In this document: one piece after another, positions 33,421 to 43,130 of the stretch
Position numbering within the stretch: position 1 is the stretch's first letter
Layout of the letters: each line of letters begins with the position of its first letter
Assembly: GCF_000241325.1 (NCBI RefSeq)
Contig: NZ_BAEI01000093.1
Span: 1 to 52,975 of the forward strand
DNA from: Gordonia polyisoprenivorans NBRC 16320 = JCM 10675
Lineage (GTDB): Bacteria; Actinomycetota; Actinomycetes; Mycobacteriales; Mycobacteriaceae
Length of the DNA: 52,975 bases
Reading direction: 5' to 3'
The notes under the pieces: generated by a model
Told to the model about the DNA's origin: nothing
Databases searched by the model: none
The model's input: the letters and a program-made list of their open reading frames with translations, nothing else
Position numbers and translations under genes: made by a program

Positions 33421-35226
33421 ATGCCCGCCTTCGACGACGGCCACACCGCCACCGCGATCCCCGAGTCCGACCTCGTGACCACCGACGTCCTCGTCGTCGG
33501 CTCGGGCCCGGCCGGCGGTGGCGCCGCGCTGTTCCTCGCGTCTCTCGGGGTGCCCACCATCATGATCACCAAGTACCGGTGGACGGCCAACACCCCACGA
33601 GCGCACATCACCAACCAGCGCACGATGGAGATCCTGCGCGACGCCGGAATCGAGGAGGAGGTGATGAGCCAGGCCTCCCCCAACGAGATCATCGGCGACA
33701 CGGTGTTCTGTACGTCTTTGGCCGGTGAGGAGATCGGGCGCATCCTCACCTGGGGCACCCATCCGGCCAGAGCGGCCGATCACCGACTTGCCTCACCCGC
33801 CTACACCGTCGACATCCCGCAGACGCTGCTGGAACCGATCCTGGTCGCGAATGCGGCCAAACGGGGTGCGTAGACCCGATTCTCCACCGAGTACGTCTCG
33901 CACACCCAGCACAAGGATCATGTCGACGCCCTGGTTCTCGACCGTCTCAGCGGGCACACTTACACCATCCGCGCGCGGTATCTGATCGGCGCCGACGGCG
34001 CGCGATCACGGATCGCCGCCGAGGCGAACCTGCCCTTCGAGGGGCGTATGGACATTGCTGGCTCCATGAACATCACCTTCAAGGCTGACATCGCAGCACT
34101 CGTACAGGACCGAAAGTCGGTGTTGTACTGGGTGATAGCTCCCGGAGCGAACGTCGGGGGCATCGGTGCGGGCCTCGTGCGGATGGTGCGGCCGTGGAAC
34201 GAGTGGCTGATCGTCTGGGGCTACGACATCGACTCCCCGCCACCTGTGGTCGACGAGGCAGCTGCGATCGAGATCGTCCGAAGCCTCATCGGCGTACCCG
34301 ATCTCCACGTCGAGATCACCGGAACATCGTTGTGGGGCAACAACGAGATGTACGCCACCGAGCTGCAGAGGGTTCGCGTGTTCTGCGTCGGCGATGCGAT
34401 ACACCGGCATCCGCCCAGCAACGGACTCAGCTCCAACACCTCCATTCAGGATTCCTACAATCTCGGCTGGAAGCCGGCCGCGGTACTGCGGGGTCAGGCC
34501 GACCCGACGTTGCTCGACACCTACACGGCCGAGAGAGCGCCGGTCGCCGAGCAGATCGTCAAGCGCGCCAACAAATCCAGCCGCGAGTTCGGCGACCTCT
34601 TCGATGCGCTCGGTGTTTCCGACGCCGTGGGCGAGGACGCGATGCGCGCCGCGATCGAGGAGCGCAAGGACAACTCCCCCACCGGCGCCGCCAAACGTGC
34701 CGCCATCACCCGGGCCATGGAGCTCAAGAACTACGAATTCAATGCGCACGGCGTCGAATTGGGCCAGTTCTATCAGTCCTCGGCGATCGTCGCCGAGGGT
34801 GCCGAACGGCCCACGCCCGACCGGGATCCCGAGTTGTACTACCAACCCTCGACGGTTCCCGGATCACGCCTTCCGCACGCCTGGCTGGGCCGCACCGGCC
34901 ATCGGGTCTCGACCCATGACGTCGCGCCGATGACCCGCTTCACGCTGCTCACCGGAGTTGGTGGTGACGTGTGGGTATCGGCGGCGCACCAGGTCGCCGA
35001 CGAACTCGCCATTTCGCTCGAGGCCGTCGTCATCGGCCCCGGCCGCGAGGTCACCGACCTCTACGACGATTGGACCCGGCTGCGCGAGGTCGACGAGTCC
35101 GGAGCGGTGCTCGTCCGCCCCGACAAGCACATCGGTTGGCGCGCAATGACACTCCCCGACGACCCCGTTGCGGCGTTGCGCGACGCGCTGGCGGGGCTTC
35201 TCGGCCGGATGACGGTGGGCTCATGA
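33421..35226 (+). pseudogene. rolH: Resorcinol hydroxylase (FAD monooxygenase) interrupted by in-frame TAG
   Basis: A 601-codon frame starts at ATG 33421 after AGGAG. It encodes a class A FAD-dependent aromatic monooxygenase: GSGPAGGGAALFLASLG (FAD-binding Rossmann, about residues 26-42), YLIGADGARSRIA (DG motif) and RVFCVGDAIHRHPPSNGLSSNTSIQDSYNLGWK (GD motif). Codon 151 (33871-33873) is TAG, and the same frame continues unchanged on both sides. Without suppression only a 150-residue fragment would be made. Resorcinol or a related phenol would be converted to hydroxyquinol. The gene ends in an ATGA overlap with the maleylacetate reductase gene, as expected for a coupled operon. The rest of the frame shows no other damage, so the lesion is recent or is a sequencing error. 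Confidence 0.85.
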
Positions 35227-36281
35227 CGCTGCGATTCACCCATGACTGGCTCGCACAGAGAGTCCGGTTCGCTCCGGACACCGCGGTCGAGGCCATCGCC
35301 GAGGAATCCGCGGCGGCCGGCATCACAGCCCCGATGCTGATTGCCTCACAACGTGATCGGCGCCTCGTCGACGCGATCGGCGCTGCAGTGCCGATCATCC
35401 ATCACCACGACACGGTCGCGATGCACGTCCCCGAGGCCGTGGCCGTCGCTGCGCGTGATGCCGCCGCCGATCACCGCGCCGACGGACTGATCAGTGTCGG
35501 GGGCGGCTCGGCGACCGGACTGGCCAAAGCCGTGGCATTGACCAGTGGACTGCCGATCATCGCCATCCCCACGACCTACGCCGGCTCCGAAGCGACGCCG
35601 GTGTGGGGAATGACCGTCGCGGGCCGCAAACGCACGGGTACGGATCCGGTGGTGTTGCCCCGCACAGTCATCTACGACACCACACTCGTCGCGGGCCTGC
35701 CCGTCGCGGTGGCCACGTCGTCGGGGCTCAACGCCGTGGCGCACTGTGTCGACGCGCTCTGGGCGCCCCGTACCGATCCGATCAACCGGGCGATGGCGTG
35801 CGACGCGCTCAGGACTCTCGACGAGGGTCTGCGCATGATGACCACGGACCCGACGACCGTTGCCCACGAACACATGCTCTACGGCGCGTACCTCGCCGCA
35901 GTGGCATTCGCCTCTGCCGGATCGGGCCTGCACCACAAGATCTGTCACGTGCTCGGCGGCATGTTCGACCTTCCGCACGCCGACACCCATGCCGTCGTGT
36001 TGCCGCATGTGGTCGCATTCAACGCACCGCACGCGCCCGATGCCGAGAAGGCGCTCGCGGCGGCGCTCGGTGCCGGCACCGCGTTGGCCGGGCTCGTGTC
36101 GCTTCGCGAAGCGGTCGGCGGTCCGACGGCGTTGCGCGACATCGGAATGCCCGAATCCGGTCTCACCGAAGCCGTCGCGCCGATCATCGAGGCCGCGCCG
36201 CCGGGGAACCCCAGCCCCGTCACCCCCGAGGCGATCGGCGCGTTGCTGCGTGACGCCTGGATAGGAAAGGACCTCTCATGA
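35223..36281 (+). CDS. rolM: Maleylacetate reductase
   Basis: The 352-residue protein is an iron-alcohol-dehydrogenase-like maleylacetate reductase: VSVGGGSATGLAKAVAL nucleotide-binding motif, IPTTYAGSEATPVWG, and HHKICHVLGGMFDLPHADTHAVVLPHV with conserved His residues. It reduces maleylacetate to 3-oxoadipate with NAD(P)H, the step after hydroxyquinol ring cleavage. ATG 35223 overlaps the hydroxylase stop, and its own TGA overlaps the dioxygenase start. Order and coupling match the rolHMD operon of C. glutamicum (from memory). The protein itself looks intact. Confidence 0.92.
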   Translation: MTLRFTHDWLAQRVRFAPDTAVEAIAEESAAAGITAPMLIASQRDRRLVDAIGAAVPIIHHHDTVAMHVPEAVAVAARDAAADHRADGLISVGGGSATGLAKAVALTSGLPIIAIPTTYAGSEATPVWGMTVAGRKRTGTDPVVLPRTVIYDTTLVAGLPVAVATSSGLNAVAHCVDALWAPRTDPINRAMACDALRTLDEGLRMMTTDPTTVAHEHMLYGAYLAAVAFASAGSGLHHKICHVLGGMFDLPHADTHAVVLPHVVAFNAPHAPDAEKALAAALGAGTALAGLVSLREAVGGPTALRDIGMPESGLTEAVAPIIEAAPPGNPSPVTPEAIGALLRDAWIGKDLS

Positions 36282-37201
36282 CACAACCAATTCCGGCCGG
36301 CGCCCAACCCACAGGCGTCGGCGCCGAACCGTCCGCGCGTGAACAGTCCGCCCGTGAACAGGCTCTCGTCGACCGGGTCGTCGCGTCGTTCGACGACACC
36401 CCCGACGAGCGGCTGCGCACCCTCATGCAGTCCCTGACCCGCCACCTGCATGCGTTCGTGCGGGAGGTCCGACCCACCGAGACCGAGTGGCAGCGTGCCA
36501 TCGACTTCCTCACCGCCGTCGGGCACATCACCGACGACCGGCGGCAGGAATTCATCCTCTTGTCCGACGTGTTCGGCATCTCGATGCAGACGGTGCAGGT
36601 AAACAACGAGGCTCGGGCCGACGCCACCGAGGCGACGGTGTTCGGTCCGTTCTTCGTGGCCGATGCACCGTTCGTCGAGAACGGCGGCGATATCGCCAAC
36701 GGCGCTCCCGGACAGCCCTGTTGGGTTCAGGGGCGGGTCACCTCCATCGATGGCTCGCCGGTTGCCGACGCGCGACTCGATGTGTGGGAAGCCGACGACG
36801 ACGGGTTCTACGACGTCCAGTACACCGACGACCGGACCGCGGCGCGTGGTTTCCTGGTGACCGACGCCAACGGCGAATACCGGTTCTGGGCGCTGACACC
36901 GACGCCGTATCCGATTCCCCACGACGGCCCCGTCGGCGAACTGCTCAGCGCGGTCCACCGATCGCCGATGCGAGCGTCTCATCTGCACTTCATGGCCCAA
37001 GCCGCCGGGCTGCGGACACTGGTCACCCACATCTTCGTCGACGGTGATCCGCTGCTCGACGCCGACAGCGTCTTCGGTGTCACCGACTCCCTGATCAAAC
37101 GCTTCGAGTTTCACGAGGCCGGAAGCCCGACGCCCGACGGCCGTGTGGTCGAGGGCCCCTGGTCGCAGGTACGTTTCGACATCGTCCTGGCACCGGCCTG
37201 A
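36278..37201 (+). CDS. rolD: Hydroxyquinol 1,2-dioxygenase
   Basis: The 307-residue intradiol ring-cleavage enzyme has an N-terminal helical dimerisation domain (about 30-125) and a catalytic beta domain with Fe(III) ligands Tyr178 (GFYDVQY), Tyr211 (TPYPIPHDGP), His235 and His237 (RASHLHFMA). LDVWEADDDGFYDVQY and HIFVDGD are typical. It cleaves 1,2,4-trihydroxybenzene to 3-hydroxy-cis,cis-muconate (maleylacetate). It is the last gene of the operon. The key residues are intact, so the ring-cleavage step is still possible if substrate reaches it. Confidence 0.92.
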   Translation: MTQPIPAGAQPTGVGAEPSAREQSAREQALVDRVVASFDDTPDERLRTLMQSLTRHLHAFVREVRPTETEWQRAIDFLTAVGHITDDRRQEFILLSDVFGISMQTVQVNNEARADATEATVFGPFFVADAPFVENGGDIANGAPGQPCWVQGRVTSIDGSPVADARLDVWEADDDGFYDVQYTDDRTAARGFLVTDANGEYRFWALTPTPYPIPHDGPVGELLSAVHRSPMRASHLHFMAQAAGLRTLVTHIFVDGDPLLDADSVFGVTDSLIKRFEFHEAGSPTPDGRVVEGPWSQVRFDIVLAPA

Positions 37202-37276
37202 TCGCGGACTGTTCGGCGTTACGACATCCCGGATACCGGCAGACCGCGGACCGGCAGGGTGGGGAATCATGAGGGC

Positions 37277-38959
37277 ATGACCGCAACTCTCGTCGCCAAG
37301 GACCTCGCCGGTGGCCACGGCCCCCGCACCCTGTTCGAGGGACTCGACCTCACCGTGGCGCCCGGCGACGTGGTGGGTGTGGTCGGCGCCAACGGTGCCG
37401 GCAAGACGACGCTGCTGCGGATCCTTGCCGGGGATCTCGATCCACTCGGGGGTGAGGTGTCCCTGGCGCCGGCCGATGGTTTCGTCGGATGGCTGCCGCA
37501 GGAGCATGTACGCGTTCCGGGCGAGACCGTCGCGCAGTATGTGGCGCGCCGCACGGGATGTGCGCAGGCGACCGAGGCGATGAATACGGCCGCCGAGATG
37601 TTGTCGTCGACTCGGCCTCCCGGTGCACCCGATCCCGCCGACACTTACGCTGCGGCACTGGATCATTGGTTGGCCACCGGAGCCGCAGACCTCGACGAGC
37701 GCCTACCGGCGATCCTGGCCGACCTGGGTCTGCACGGCGCCGGGCACACCGGGGACCTCGACCCCGGGTCGACGCTGATGACCTCACTGTCCGGCGGACA
37801 GGCGGCGCGAGTCGGACTCGCCGCCCTGCTGGCGTCACGCTTTGACATCGTGCTCCTCGACGAACCGACCAACGATCTCGACCTCGACGGAATCGAACGT
37901 CTGGAAACCTTCGTCGACGGCCTGCGCGCTGCGGTCGTCCTCGTCAGTCATGACCGAGAATTCCTGGCGCGCACGGTGACCCGAGTTCTCGAACTCGACC
38001 TCGCGCAACACACCACCACGATTTACGGTGGCGGCTACGACGCCTACCTCGAGGAGCGGGAGGTATTACGTCGCCATAAGCGTGAGGCCTACGACGAATT
38101 CGCTGACAAGAAGGCCGATCTCGTCGCCCGTGCGCGTGTTCAGCGGGAGTGGTCGAGTCACGGTGTGCGCAATGCGATCAAGAAGGCGCCCGACAACGAC
38201 AAGCTGCGCCGCAAGGCGGCCGCCGATTCCAGCGAGAAGCAAGCCCAGAAGGTACGGCAGATGGAGAGCCGCATCGCACGCCTCGAGGAGGTCGCCGAGC
38301 CGCGCAAGGAGTGGATCCTCGACTTCTCCATCGGGTCGGCACCGCGGTCGAGTTCGGTGGTCGCCACCTTGGACGAGGTCGTGGTCCGGCAGGGTGATTT
38401 CGTCCTCGGCCCGGTCTCGTTGCAGGTCGACGCCGGCGAACGGATCGGCATCGTCGGTCCCAATGGGGCGGGCAAATCCACCCTGCTGCGCGCGCTGCTC
38501 GGCCGCGTCGAACCCGACTCCGGGCGGGCGTCGCTGGGCGCGAGTGTGGCGATCGGTGAGATCGACCAGGCGCGCGCCCAGCTCGGTGGGGGCAGCAGTG
38601 CGCTCGTCGAGCGCTTCGAAGAGTTGTTGCCGGACTTCTCGGTGGCCGAGATCCGAACGCTGGTGGCGAAATTCGGGTTACGGGCCGGCCACGTCGAACG
38701 CCCGGCCACCGAACTCTCTCCCGGTGAACGAACCCGGGCCGCGATGGCGCTCCTGCAGGCGCGGGGCACCAACGTGCTGGTACTCGACGAACCGACCAAC
38801 CATCTCGACCTGCCCGCGATCGAACAGTTGGAGAAGGCGCTCGACGCCTATGACGGGGCGTTGCTGTTGGTGACCCACGACCGGCGGATGATCGCGACCG
38901 TCCGCCTCGATCGCCGGTGGCGGGTGGAGGCGGGCCGGGTCGTCGACGACGTGGTGTGA
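37277..38959 (+). CDS. ABC-F family ATP-binding protein
   Basis: The 560-residue protein has two ABC ATPase domains without membrane segments. Domain 1 has Walker A GANGAGKTTL and signature LSGGQAARVGLA followed by LLDEPTNDLDLDG. A charged helical linker (about residues 245-345; ARVQREWSSHGVRNAIKK) joins it to domain 2 with GPNGAGKSTL, LSPGERTRAAMAL and LDEPTNHLDLPA. ABC-F proteins act on the ribosome as translation factors or antibiotic-resistance protectors, rather than as transporters. ATG at 37277 fits GGGGAATCATGAGGGC; the earlier 37259 start is not supported. Which ABC-F subtype it is cannot be told by eye. Confidence 0.88.
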   Translation: MTATLVAKDLAGGHGPRTLFEGLDLTVAPGDVVGVVGANGAGKTTLLRILAGDLDPLGGEVSLAPADGFVGWLPQEHVRVPGETVAQYVARRTGCAQATEAMNTAAEMLSSTRPPGAPDPADTYAAALDHWLATGAADLDERLPAILADLGLHGAGHTGDLDPGSTLMTSLSGGQAARVGLAALLASRFDIVLLDEPTNDLDLDGIERLETFVDGLRAAVVLVSHDREFLARTVTRVLELDLAQHTTTIYGGGYDAYLEEREVLRRHKREAYDEFADKKADLVARARVQREWSSHGVRNAIKKAPDNDKLRRKAAADSSEKQAQKVRQMESRIARLEEVAEPRKEWILDFSIGSAPRSSSVVATLDEVVVRQGDFVLGPVSLQVDAGERIGIVGPNGAGKSTLLRALLGRVEPDSGRASLGASVAIGEIDQARAQLGGGSSALVERFEELLPDFSVAEIRTLVAKFGLRAGHVERPATELSPGERTRAAMALLQARGTNVLVLDEPTNHLDLPAIEQLEKALDAYDGALLLVTHDRRMIATVRLDRRWRVEAGRVVDDVV

Positions 38960-39069
38960 CGGCGCCTCGAAAGTCCGGAATGCCGGTTTGCATCGATAGT
39001 CGAATCCCCTGCTGCCGAAGAATATTGAGCCGATAGACTTTCGTCGCCCGGACGCAACGGAAGGCGGCC

Positions 39070-40371
39070 ATGTTCCCCAAGTACGGTATTCCCGACGGTG
39101 CCGACACGGCGTGGATGCTGGTGGCATTCGCGCTCGTCCTGCTCATGACACCCGCTCTCGCACTGTTCTACGGCGGGATGGTCCGGTCCAAGAGTGTCCT
39201 GAACATGATGATGATGTGTCTGTCGGCGATCCCCATCGTCTGGATTCTGTGGGTCGTCGTCGGGTACTCGTTGGCCTTCGGTGACGATCACGCAGGACTG
39301 ATCGGGAGTTTGGGCTCGTTCCCGGGCCTCGAACACACCTTCGGTCATGATGCGGCACATCCGACGACGATCCCGCTCGTCGGCACCATTCCCGCGATTC
39401 TCTTCGTCGCGTTCCAGGCCGGGTTCGCGATGGTCACCGTGGCCCTGATCGCCGGTGCGGTCGCCGACCGGATGCGCTTCGTCTCGTGGGTGGTGTTCGC
39501 GACCATTTGGTCGCTGCTGGTGTACATCCCGATCGCGCACTGGGTGTTCAGTGCACCCGGATTGACCGAAGAGCACGGTGGCTGGATCGTCGCCCACCTC
39601 AAGGCCATCGACTTCGCCGGTGGCACCGCGGTCGAGATCAACTCGGGTGCGTCGGCGCTGGTGCTCGCCATCCTCCTGGGGCGGCGGCGCGGCTGGCCCA
39701 AGGATCCGATGCGGCCGCACAATCTGCCGTTCGTCATGCTCGGTGCCGGCCTGTTGTGGTTCGGCTGGTTCGGGTTCAACGCCGGACCGGCGTTGGCGGC
39801 CAACGGGTCCGCGGCGATCATCGCGGTCAACACCCTCGGGGCGGGTGCGGCGTCGATGGTGTCGTGGCTCGTCGTCGAATACGCCCGGCATGGCCGGCCC
39901 ACCTCTTTTGGTGCGGCCTCCGGGGTGATCGCCGGCCTGGTGGCGATCACGCCCTCGTGTTCGGCGGTGACACCACTCGGAGCGCTGGCGATCGGTGCGG
40001 TCGCCGGTGCGCTCAGCTCGTACGCCATCGAACTGAAATTCCGCTGGCGCTATGACGATTCCCTGGACGTGGTCGGGGTGCATTTCGTCAGTGGTGTCGT
40101 CGGCACCCTGATGATCGGCCTGGTCGCCTCGAGCTCTGCACCGGCCGGCGTGGACGGGCTGTTCTACGGGGGCGGATTCGATCAGTTGTGGCGCCAGGCG
40201 GTGGCTGTGGTGGCGGTACTGTCCTACGCCGTCGTCGTCACCGGGATCATCGGTCTCGCACTCAAGTACACGATGGGCCTACGTGCCGATCGCCAGCACG
40301 AGGTCGACGGCATCGACGACGCACAACATGCCGAGTCGGCGTACGACTTCCACACCGCCGGTGGTCGGTGA
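39070..40371 (+). CDS. amt: Ammonium transporter (Amt family)
   Basis: The 433-residue protein has the Amt fold with about eleven helices. N-terminal WMLVAFALVLLMTPALALFYGGMVRSKSVLN and later FVMLGAGLLWFGWFGFNAGPALAANG are family signatures. The first of the twin pore His residues is replaced by Glu: DFAGGTAVEINSGASALV (Glu189). The second is retained in VVGVHFVSGVVGTL (His338). It would take up ammonium, and the Glu form is known in some fungal and bacterial members. No adjacent glnK is present. Confidence 0.9.
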   Translation: MFPKYGIPDGADTAWMLVAFALVLLMTPALALFYGGMVRSKSVLNMMMMCLSAIPIVWILWVVVGYSLAFGDDHAGLIGSLGSFPGLEHTFGHDAAHPTTIPLVGTIPAILFVAFQAGFAMVTVALIAGAVADRMRFVSWVVFATIWSLLVYIPIAHWVFSAPGLTEEHGGWIVAHLKAIDFAGGTAVEINSGASALVLAILLGRRRGWPKDPMRPHNLPFVMLGAGLLWFGWFGFNAGPALAANGSAAIIAVNTLGAGAASMVSWLVVEYARHGRPTSFGAASGVIAGLVAITPSCSAVTPLGALAIGAVAGALSSYAIELKFRWRYDDSLDVVGVHFVSGVVGTLMIGLVASSSAPAGVDGLFYGGGFDQLWRQAVAVVAVLSYAVVVTGIIGLALKYTMGLRADRQHEVDGIDDAQHAESAYDFHTAGGR

Positions 40372-40380
40372 GCACACCGC

Positions 40381-41451
40381 TCAGCTCGCCCGGCGCAGCG
40401 TCGAGACCATCTCGGCGACGACGGCGGGACTGACCGCGTCGGGAACGCCCTGCGGAGCCGAGATGACGAAGAGTACGCACCCCTGCTGTCCGGGCACCGT
40501 CGTGGCCACCATGGAATGAATGGCGGTGGGGCCGACACAGTTCGAGGTCGCGATGTTGGTCACCGATGCGACGATCTGCACCGCGGGTGCCCCGCCGACG
40601 GTGAGTTGTCGGGGTGGGCTGAGCTGTACCGTCGGGACGTGTCCGGAGTCCGAGGTGTAGATGTCGGCCACCAGCGCCGCCTCGTCACGTACAGCGTCGT
40701 TGATGTCGGTGGTGTTCGATGCACCCGGCAGCCCGGAGACCGCGACCGAGTTGTCGCCGCAACCGGGTACGTCGAGGGTGGCCGCACCGCTCATGGTTCG
40801 GATCGCGCAATAGCCGAAAGGACCGTCGTTGCACCGTTTCTCCCAGCCGACGAGTGTGCCGCAGCTCGCCACCGTCCAGTTGGGTGGGACGTCATAGGCC
40901 AGACCGCGTTTGCCTGCGACGGTGCGCCATCCGGCGGGGGTATCGGGGGCGGCGGTGGCCGGCGGACATTGCGCAGCTGCCGGAGCCGTTGTCGAAGGAG
41001 ACCCGGACGGCGTGGGAGTGGTGGTGCTCGGGAGTACCGACGACGACTGCGCTGCGCTTGCGGAGGTGTCGTGACCGTCATGCGTGGAGCGCACCACCAG
41101 CACCACCGCAGCGACGGCCACGACGACGATCAGGATCACTCCCGCCGCGATGACCGCGAGTGCCTTGCCGCTGCCCCCACCGCGCGGCGGCCCGCCGGGT
41201 CCGCCCGGCGTTCCGGCGTCCCAAGCTTGTGGTTGCTGCGCCATGGGGTGACCCGGATACGCCGAACCCGGTGGCACGGCACCCGGGTACCAATGTGGTT
41301 GGGTCGGATACTCCGATTGTTGGAACCCTGGTTGTTGGTACCCCGGTTGTTGATGGCCCGGTTGCTGGTAGCCGGGCGGCACGAAGCCGGAATGTTGATG
41401 ATCAGGCGGCTGATTCGGGTCCGGTGGATTGCCCTGTGTCGGATGGCTCAC
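40381..41451 (-). CDS. Proline-rich membrane-anchored secreted-domain protein
   Basis: From GTG 41451 the protein has 356 residues. A cytoplasmic N-terminus rich in Pro, Gly, Tyr and Gln (about 1-100, with repeated PGYQQPG-type units), one transmembrane helix (about 107-134), a Ser/Thr/Pro linker and a C-terminal extracytoplasmic domain with paired Cys residues. The architecture resembles mycobacterial envelope proteins of unknown role. The gene is nine bases after the convergent amt stop. The frame continues to 41742, but that part overlaps the pentapeptide gene. Confidence 0.7.
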   Translation of the reverse strand: MSHPTQGNPPDPNQPPDHQHSGFVPPGYQQPGHQQPGYQQPGFQQSEYPTQPHWYPGAVPPGSAYPGHPMAQQPQAWDAGTPGGPGGPPRGGGSGKALAVIAAGVILIVVVAVAAVVLVVRSTHDGHDTSASAAQSSSVLPSTTTPTPSGSPSTTAPAAAQCPPATAAPDTPAGWRTVAGKRGLAYDVPPNWTVASCGTLVGWEKRCNDGPFGYCAIRTMSGAATLDVPGCGDNSVAVSGLPGASNTTDINDAVRDEAALVADIYTSDSGHVPTVQLSPPRQLTVGGAPAVQIVASVTNIATSNCVGPTAIHSMVATTVPGQQGCVLFVISAPQGVPDAVSPAVVAEMVSTLRRAS

Positions 41452-41504
41452 TGATCTCCCCCGAGGTCGCCGTGCACGGGCAGCGACGGTATCACCCGAG
41501 TGCG

Positions 41505-42149
41505 TCAGTCGATGACGATGCCGAGGTGCGCCGCGAAGTGTCCGGTGAGCCCGAGAGCCTGCTCGCCGTCGATGGTGCATCCCCGCAGCCCGTCGAGGTG
41601 ATGGATCGTACCGATGTCGAGTCCGCGCAGGTCGACGTCGGACAGCGTCGCCTGATGGACATCGAGTGTCGTCACCGTGCAGTCCTCGAATGCCATACGC
41701 GCAACGGTGGCGTCGACGAGGTCGAGTTCGCCGATGATGCACCCCCGGAACAGCACGTCCCGGACGTCGCTGCCGCGGAAGTTGGCCAGCTCGATCTTCG
41801 CCGAATCGACCACCAGTGACCGAATCCGGGATTCGAAGAGATCAAGTGCCCCGACGCGGCTCGCGCAGATCTCGGCCTGCCGTATGAAGCTGCGCGGCAT
41901 CGACATCCGTGGCGCGTTGATTCCCTCGAGCCGGGTCTCGACAAGTCGGGCGCCGGTCAGATCGGTGTCGTCCAGCGACACCGAGGTCAGCCGGCACCCG
42001 GACAGTTCGAGCCCGCTCAGGTCACGGCCGGAGAGGTCGACGTCGGTGAGCCGGACGAGTTCGACAGACGCATACGGTTCGAGTTGGTGGGTATCGCCCA
42101 CCTCCGCGGAGGTCAGGGTCAGGGTCTCGATCTGTGGTCGTTTCGCCAC
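41505..42149 (-). CDS. Pentapeptide-repeat protein
   Basis: Taken from GTG 42149, 214 residues. Pentapeptide-repeat consensus A(D/N)LxX is visible through much of the chain (TDVDLSGRDLSGLELSGCRL, DDTDLTGARLVETRLEG, ATLSDVDLRGLDIGTI), giving a right-handed four-sided beta helix. Members act in diverse ways, including protection of DNA gyrase from quinolones, and most are uncharacterised. AGGAAAGG lies about 11 bases before the GTG. A frame up to 42218 is possible. It is separated by 53 bases from the downstream proline-rich gene. Confidence 0.75.
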   Translation of the reverse strand: MAKRPQIETLTLTSAEVGDTHQLEPYASVELVRLTDVDLSGRDLSGLELSGCRLTSVSLDDTDLTGARLVETRLEGINAPRMSMPRSFIRQAEICASRVGALDLFESRIRSLVVDSAKIELANFRGSDVRDVLFRGCIIGELDLVDATVARMAFEDCTVTTLDVHQATLSDVDLRGLDIGTIHHLDGLRGCTIDGEQALGLTGHFAAHLGIVID

Positions 42150-42366
42150 GCGTGCGACGTCCTTTCCTCGGGTGGTGCAGACGAGCGTAATGCGTCCGGG
42201 CGCCACCGCTTCGAGCACGGGGGTCCGGATGATCGCCCGTCGACACGCCGGATGCTGTTCTTCGCGAACCCTGGATTCATGATGACAACTTCGTTAGCCT
42301 GCCGAATGGGTCGTTTTCGATGGGCCCATCCGCTTGGCCGAGAACAGTGAGAACCGAAGGGAAATC

Positions 42367-42990
42367 ATGAAGAAGACCATGCGAATGGCAGTCGGTGTCG
42401 CCGCGGTGTCCGTGGCTGTGTTGACCGCAGCAGGATGTAGTGACGACAACAGCGATTCGGCGACATCCTCGTCGTCGGCCGCATCGTCGATGATGGCCGA
42501 GGGCAGCGCGTCCGCCTCCAGTGGTGCCCAGGCGCAGGGCGCCTCGGTCGCACTGACCGCAGCCGACGGCACGACGGTCACCCTGACCGGACCCATCGCG
42601 ACGAAGTACGAGGCCGCGACCGCCAAACAGAAGACCGACCTGGGTAAGCCGAAGACAGGGGCGGACGCGTCCGGAACGGGCGCCAACGGCGTGGTGTTCC
42701 AGCAGTTCGACGGCGGGGTCATCAGCGCCAAGAACGCCGAGGCCGGTACGCCGGCGTACATCACGTGGGGCAAGATCCGCGACGCATGGAATGTGCCGCG
42801 CAACGCCGCCGGTCAACCAGCCACCGACGGGAAGGGTGGCTCGCAGGGGCCGCTCGGTACCGCAACGAGCGATGAGAGCGAGTCCGGCACGCTTCGGACC
42901 TCCACCTTCGAACACGGCAAGATCACCTGGGACTCCGCGACCGACAAGGTCGAGGTCACGGTGGACGGCAAGGTCGTTCCGGCGTCGTAG
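42367..42990 (+). CDS. LGFP-repeat lipoprotein
   Basis: The 207-residue secreted lipoprotein has signal sequence KKTMRMAVGVAAVSVAVLTA followed by the lipobox AAGC (Cys about residue 25) and a Ser/Ala-rich tether. The mature part has LGFP repeats, seen in corynebacterial and mycobacterial envelope proteins: LGKPKTGADASGTGANGVVF, QQFDGGVISAKNAE and LGTATSDESESGTL. It probably sits in the cell envelope, but its function is unknown. The gene is preceded by a short plus-strand leader and diverges from the pentapeptide gene. Confidence 0.8.
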   Translation: MKKTMRMAVGVAAVSVAVLTAAGCSDDNSDSATSSSSAASSMMAEGSASASSGAQAQGASVALTAADGTTVTLTGPIATKYEAATAKQKTDLGKPKTGADASGTGANGVVFQQFDGGVISAKNAEAGTPAYITWGKIRDAWNVPRNAAGQPATDGKGGSQGPLGTATSDESESGTLRTSTFEHGKITWDSATDKVEVTVDGKVVPAS

Positions 42991-43003
42991 ACCGAGCGTG
43001 GAT

Positions 43004-43040
43004 GCTGCGCCCCGACCGGTCGAACCGATTGGGGCGCAGC
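43004..43040. terminator. Terminator after LGFP lipoprotein gene
   Basis: GCTGCGCCCC and GGGGCGCAGC form a 10-bp outer stem. Inside, CGGT and ACCG form a small second stem. The structure starts 13 bases after the lipoprotein stop codon. There is no T run, as is common in actinobacteria. Confidence 0.7.
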
Positions 43041-43130
43041 CCAGTCCGCCCCGACCGTGCAAGGCTCACCTGGTATCGCCTTGGCCCGCCGGCCGGGCGC
43101 GGGTTACCGTATCGCGTGACCGGAGACGAC

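Noticed and set aside
36278..37666. Long minus-strand frame (35945-37666) over the reductase, dioxygenase and ABC-F genes
   Set aside because: It crosses three real genes on the opposite strand and has no domain.
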